Source of the DNA: Paeniroseomonas aquatica
Lineage (GTDB): Bacteria; Pseudomonadota; Alphaproteobacteria; Acetobacterales; Acetobacteraceae
Direction: 5' to 3'
DNA length: 64,000 nucleotides
Assembly: GCF_030409335.1 (NCBI RefSeq)
Contig: NZ_JAUFPN010000182.1
Coordinates: 1 to 64,000 of the forward strand
Positions 62,509-64,000 of this stretch are shown piece by piece. The notes under the pieces were generated by a model. The model saw nothing but the letters and a program-made list of their open reading frames with translations. It was not told where the DNA came from and ran no database searches. Made by a program: the position numbers and the translations under genes. Position 1 is the first letter of the stretch; every line of letters begins with the position of its first letter.

Positions 62509-62703
62509 ATGCCGGACGAGATGGAACTGGATTTCCAATCGGCGCTGCGCGTCGCCGGGATCAGCATCCCGGAGGATCGCTACGCCATCATGCTCGATGC
62601 CTATCACCAGTACCGCAAGCTGGTGGCGGTGCTGGACGAGCCGACGCCCTACGCCGATGAACCGGCGGCGGCGCCGCACCTGGCCGCGAGCCCGGTTCGA
62701 TGA
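62509..62703 (+). CDS. AtzG-like small amidase subunit (DUF4089)
   Basis: Encodes 64 residues. The pattern LDFQSALRVAGISIPEDRY followed by Y-H-Q-Y-R-K-L matches the DUF4089/AtzG type, small helical proteins that bind and stabilise AtzE-type amidases. In the cyanuric acid pathway AtzG forms a complex with AtzE, which hydrolyses 1-carboxybiuret. Its stop overlaps the amidase ATG by 4 bases. Confidence 0.78.
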   Translation: MPDEMELDFQSALRVAGISIPEDRYAIMLDAYHQYRKLVAVLDEPTPYADEPAAAPHLAASPVR

Positions 62704-64000
62704 GCGCGCCCCCGGTTCCGAGCCTGGCGGAAGCCTCCGCCGGCATCGCCGATGGCACGCTCTCGCCGGTCGCGCTCTGCGAGCAGGCCCTGGCGCGGAT
62801 CGCGGCGCTGGAGCCGGCGCTCAACGCCTTCATCCTGCTGACCGCCGACCGGGCGCGGGCCGCCGCGGCCACCGCCGAGGCGGAGATCAAGGCCGGCCGC
62901 AGCCGCGGCCCGCTGCACGGCATCCCCTATGCGCTGAAGGACATCTACGACGTCGCCGGCCTGCCGACGACGGCGCATTCCCGCGTGCTGATCGGGCGGA
63001 ACACGCCGGTCGCCGACAGCGATGCGGCGGCGCGGCTGGAGGCGGCTGGCATGGTGCTGCTCGGCAAGCTGGCGACGCATGAATTCGCCCGCGGCGGCGT
63101 GCGCGACGACGACCTGCCCTTCCCCCGCGCCAAGAATCCGTGGAACCCGCTGCATTTCGCCGGCGGCTCCTCCTCCGGCTCGGGCGCGGGCGTGTCCTCG
63201 GGCATGATGGCGCTGGCGATGGGCTCGGATACCGGCGGCTCCATCCGGCTGCCGGCGGCCTTCTCCGGCTGCGTCGGGCTGAAGCCGACCTATGGGCGGC
63301 TGAGCCGGCGGGGCGTGGTGCCGCTCTCCTTCGGCATGGACCATACCGGGCCGCTGACCCGCACGGTCGAGGATTGCGCCCTGGCGATGCAGGTGCTGGC
63401 CGGGCACGACCCGGAGGACCCGGGCTCGGCGCCGGTGCCGGTCGGCGACTACATGTCCGGACTGCGCGATGGCGTGGCCGGCCTGCGCCTCGGCTATGCC
63501 CGGGCCTACAACATCGAGGCGGGGGTCGATGCCGAGGCGCTGGCCGCCAATGACGCGGCGGTGGAAGTGCTGGCGAAGCTCGGCGCCGGGATCGTCGAGG
63601 TGGCGATGCCCTCGCTGAAGCGCTTCGAGGCGGCGGTCTGGACCATCATCCATGCGGAATCCTTCGCCATCCACCAGCAGGACCTGCGGCAGCGGCCGGA
63701 GGCCTATGGGCGGACGACGCGGGAGCGGATCATGCTCGGCGCCTTCGTCACCGGGCCGCAGTATGTCCAGGCGCAGCGGCTGCGGCTGAGCCTGATGCGG
63801 GAGGTCGATGCGCTGTTCGGGGAGGTGGATGCCATCCTCTGCGCCCCCGCGCATGGGGCGGCGCCGCTGGCGGCGGAATCCGACGACGGGCCCTGGCGGC
63901 GGGCGCAGCCGATCACCGCCGCCTTCAACGTGACCGGGCATCCCGCGCTCTGCCTGCCGGCGGGTTTCGCGGCGAATGGGCTGCCGCTGTCCCTGCAGAT
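62700..64000 (+). CDS. AtzE-like amidase (partial, runs off the window)
   Basis: An open frame from ATG 62700 reaches the end of the window with 433 codons and no stop. The amidase-signature triad is intact: Lys80 (LKDIYDV), cis-serine Ser157 in GGSSSGSG and nucleophile Ser181 in DTGGSIRLP, with the usual 24-residue spacing between the serines. With the AtzG-like gene before it, an AtzE-like role on a small nitrogen compound is likely. A general amidase is the alternative. The binding protein upstream may feed it. Confidence 0.88.
   Translation, partial: MSAPPVPSLAEASAGIADGTLSPVALCEQALARIAALEPALNAFILLTADRARAAAATAEAEIKAGRSRGPLHGIPYALKDIYDVAGLPTTAHSRVLIGRNTPVADSDAAARLEAAGMVLLGKLATHEFARGGVRDDDLPFPRAKNPWNPLHFAGGSSSGSGAGVSSGMMALAMGSDTGGSIRLPAAFSGCVGLKPTYGRLSRRGVVPLSFGMDHTGPLTRTVEDCALAMQVLAGHDPEDPGSAPVPVGDYMSGLRDGVAGLRLGYARAYNIEAGVDAEALAANDAAVEVLAKLGAGIVEVAMPSLKRFEAAVWTIIHAESFAIHQQDLRQRPEAYGRTTRERIMLGAFVTGPQYVQAQRLRLSLMREVDALFGEVDAILCAPAHGAAPLAAESDDGPWRRAQPITAAFNVTGHPALCLPAGFAANGLPLSLQ

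Overview
The window is a chromosomal segment of a very GC-rich alphaproteobacterium, most likely in the Acetobacteraceae (Roseomonas-like). The evidence is a strong G/C preference at third codon positions, a GcrA cell-cycle regulator, an aa3 oxidase operon in the alphaproteobacterial order with a CoxF-like micro-gene, an Nramp transporter, and several solute-binding proteins with no permease nearby. The genus is inferred, not demonstrated. I see no rRNA, tRNA, CRISPR array, insertion sequence or prophage.

Layout. 0-3.5 kb: rpsT, dnaA and dnaN, with candidate DnaA boxes and GANTC sites around them. 3.5-7.2 kb: a four-domain rhodanese, ComF, a small membrane protein, glutaredoxin 3 and a DUF1178 protein. 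7.2-11.7 kb: ubiG (minus), then lysC, a nitronate monooxygenase-like enzyme and ispG. 11.7-16.7 kb (minus): an amino-acid binding protein, then an operon tetR - small secreted protein - devB - devC - devA behind a long perfect palindrome. 16.7-20.7 kb (minus): lipid A/Kdo genes (DUF374 acyltransferase, waaA, lpxK, LpxL-like acyltransferase). 21-27.5 kb (minus): Tim44-domain protein, a dienelactone-hydrolase fold protein without its nucleophile, PmbA/TldE, an M16 peptidase and threonine synthase. 27.6-34.5 kb: accessory genes, namely a ribbon-helix-helix/PemK toxin-antitoxin pair overlapping a DUF938 methyltransferase, a GMC oxidoreductase, a sirtuin, an MFS transporter, an acyltransferase and a hotdog-fold protein.

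34.5-42.4 kb (minus): respiratory genes ctaC-ctaD, a terminator, then ctaB-coxF-ctaG-ctaE-DUF983-surf1-M32 carboxypeptidase, many with overlapping stops and starts. 42.6-44.4 kb: an SmtB-like ArsR repressor divergent from an Nramp importer, with a palindrome between them. 44.5-48.8 kb: lytic transglycosylase, PmtA-like methyltransferase, EamA exporter, GcrA, LrgA/LrgB and a NIPSNAP protein. 49-57 kb (minus): two paralogous family-5 solute-binding proteins, a VOC protein, an acyl-CoA ligase with a 10-bp-phased repeat upstream, and a second GMC oxidoreductase. 57-64 kb: a GH19 endolysin-like enzyme, a Bug-type binding protein, a lactate permease, and a plus-strand operon of a third family-5 binding protein, an AtzG-like small subunit and an AtzE-like amidase that runs off the window.

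The window holds housekeeping modules (replication, isoprenoid and lipid A synthesis, cytochrome oxidase, amino-acid synthesis) separated by accessory uptake and catabolic genes. The best candidates for something new are the TetR-controlled DevBCA exporter with its unknown secreted partner, the binding protein/AtzG/AtzE operon, the toxin-antitoxin-methyltransferase unit, the SmtB-like/Nramp pair and the phased repeat array at 55.15 kb.
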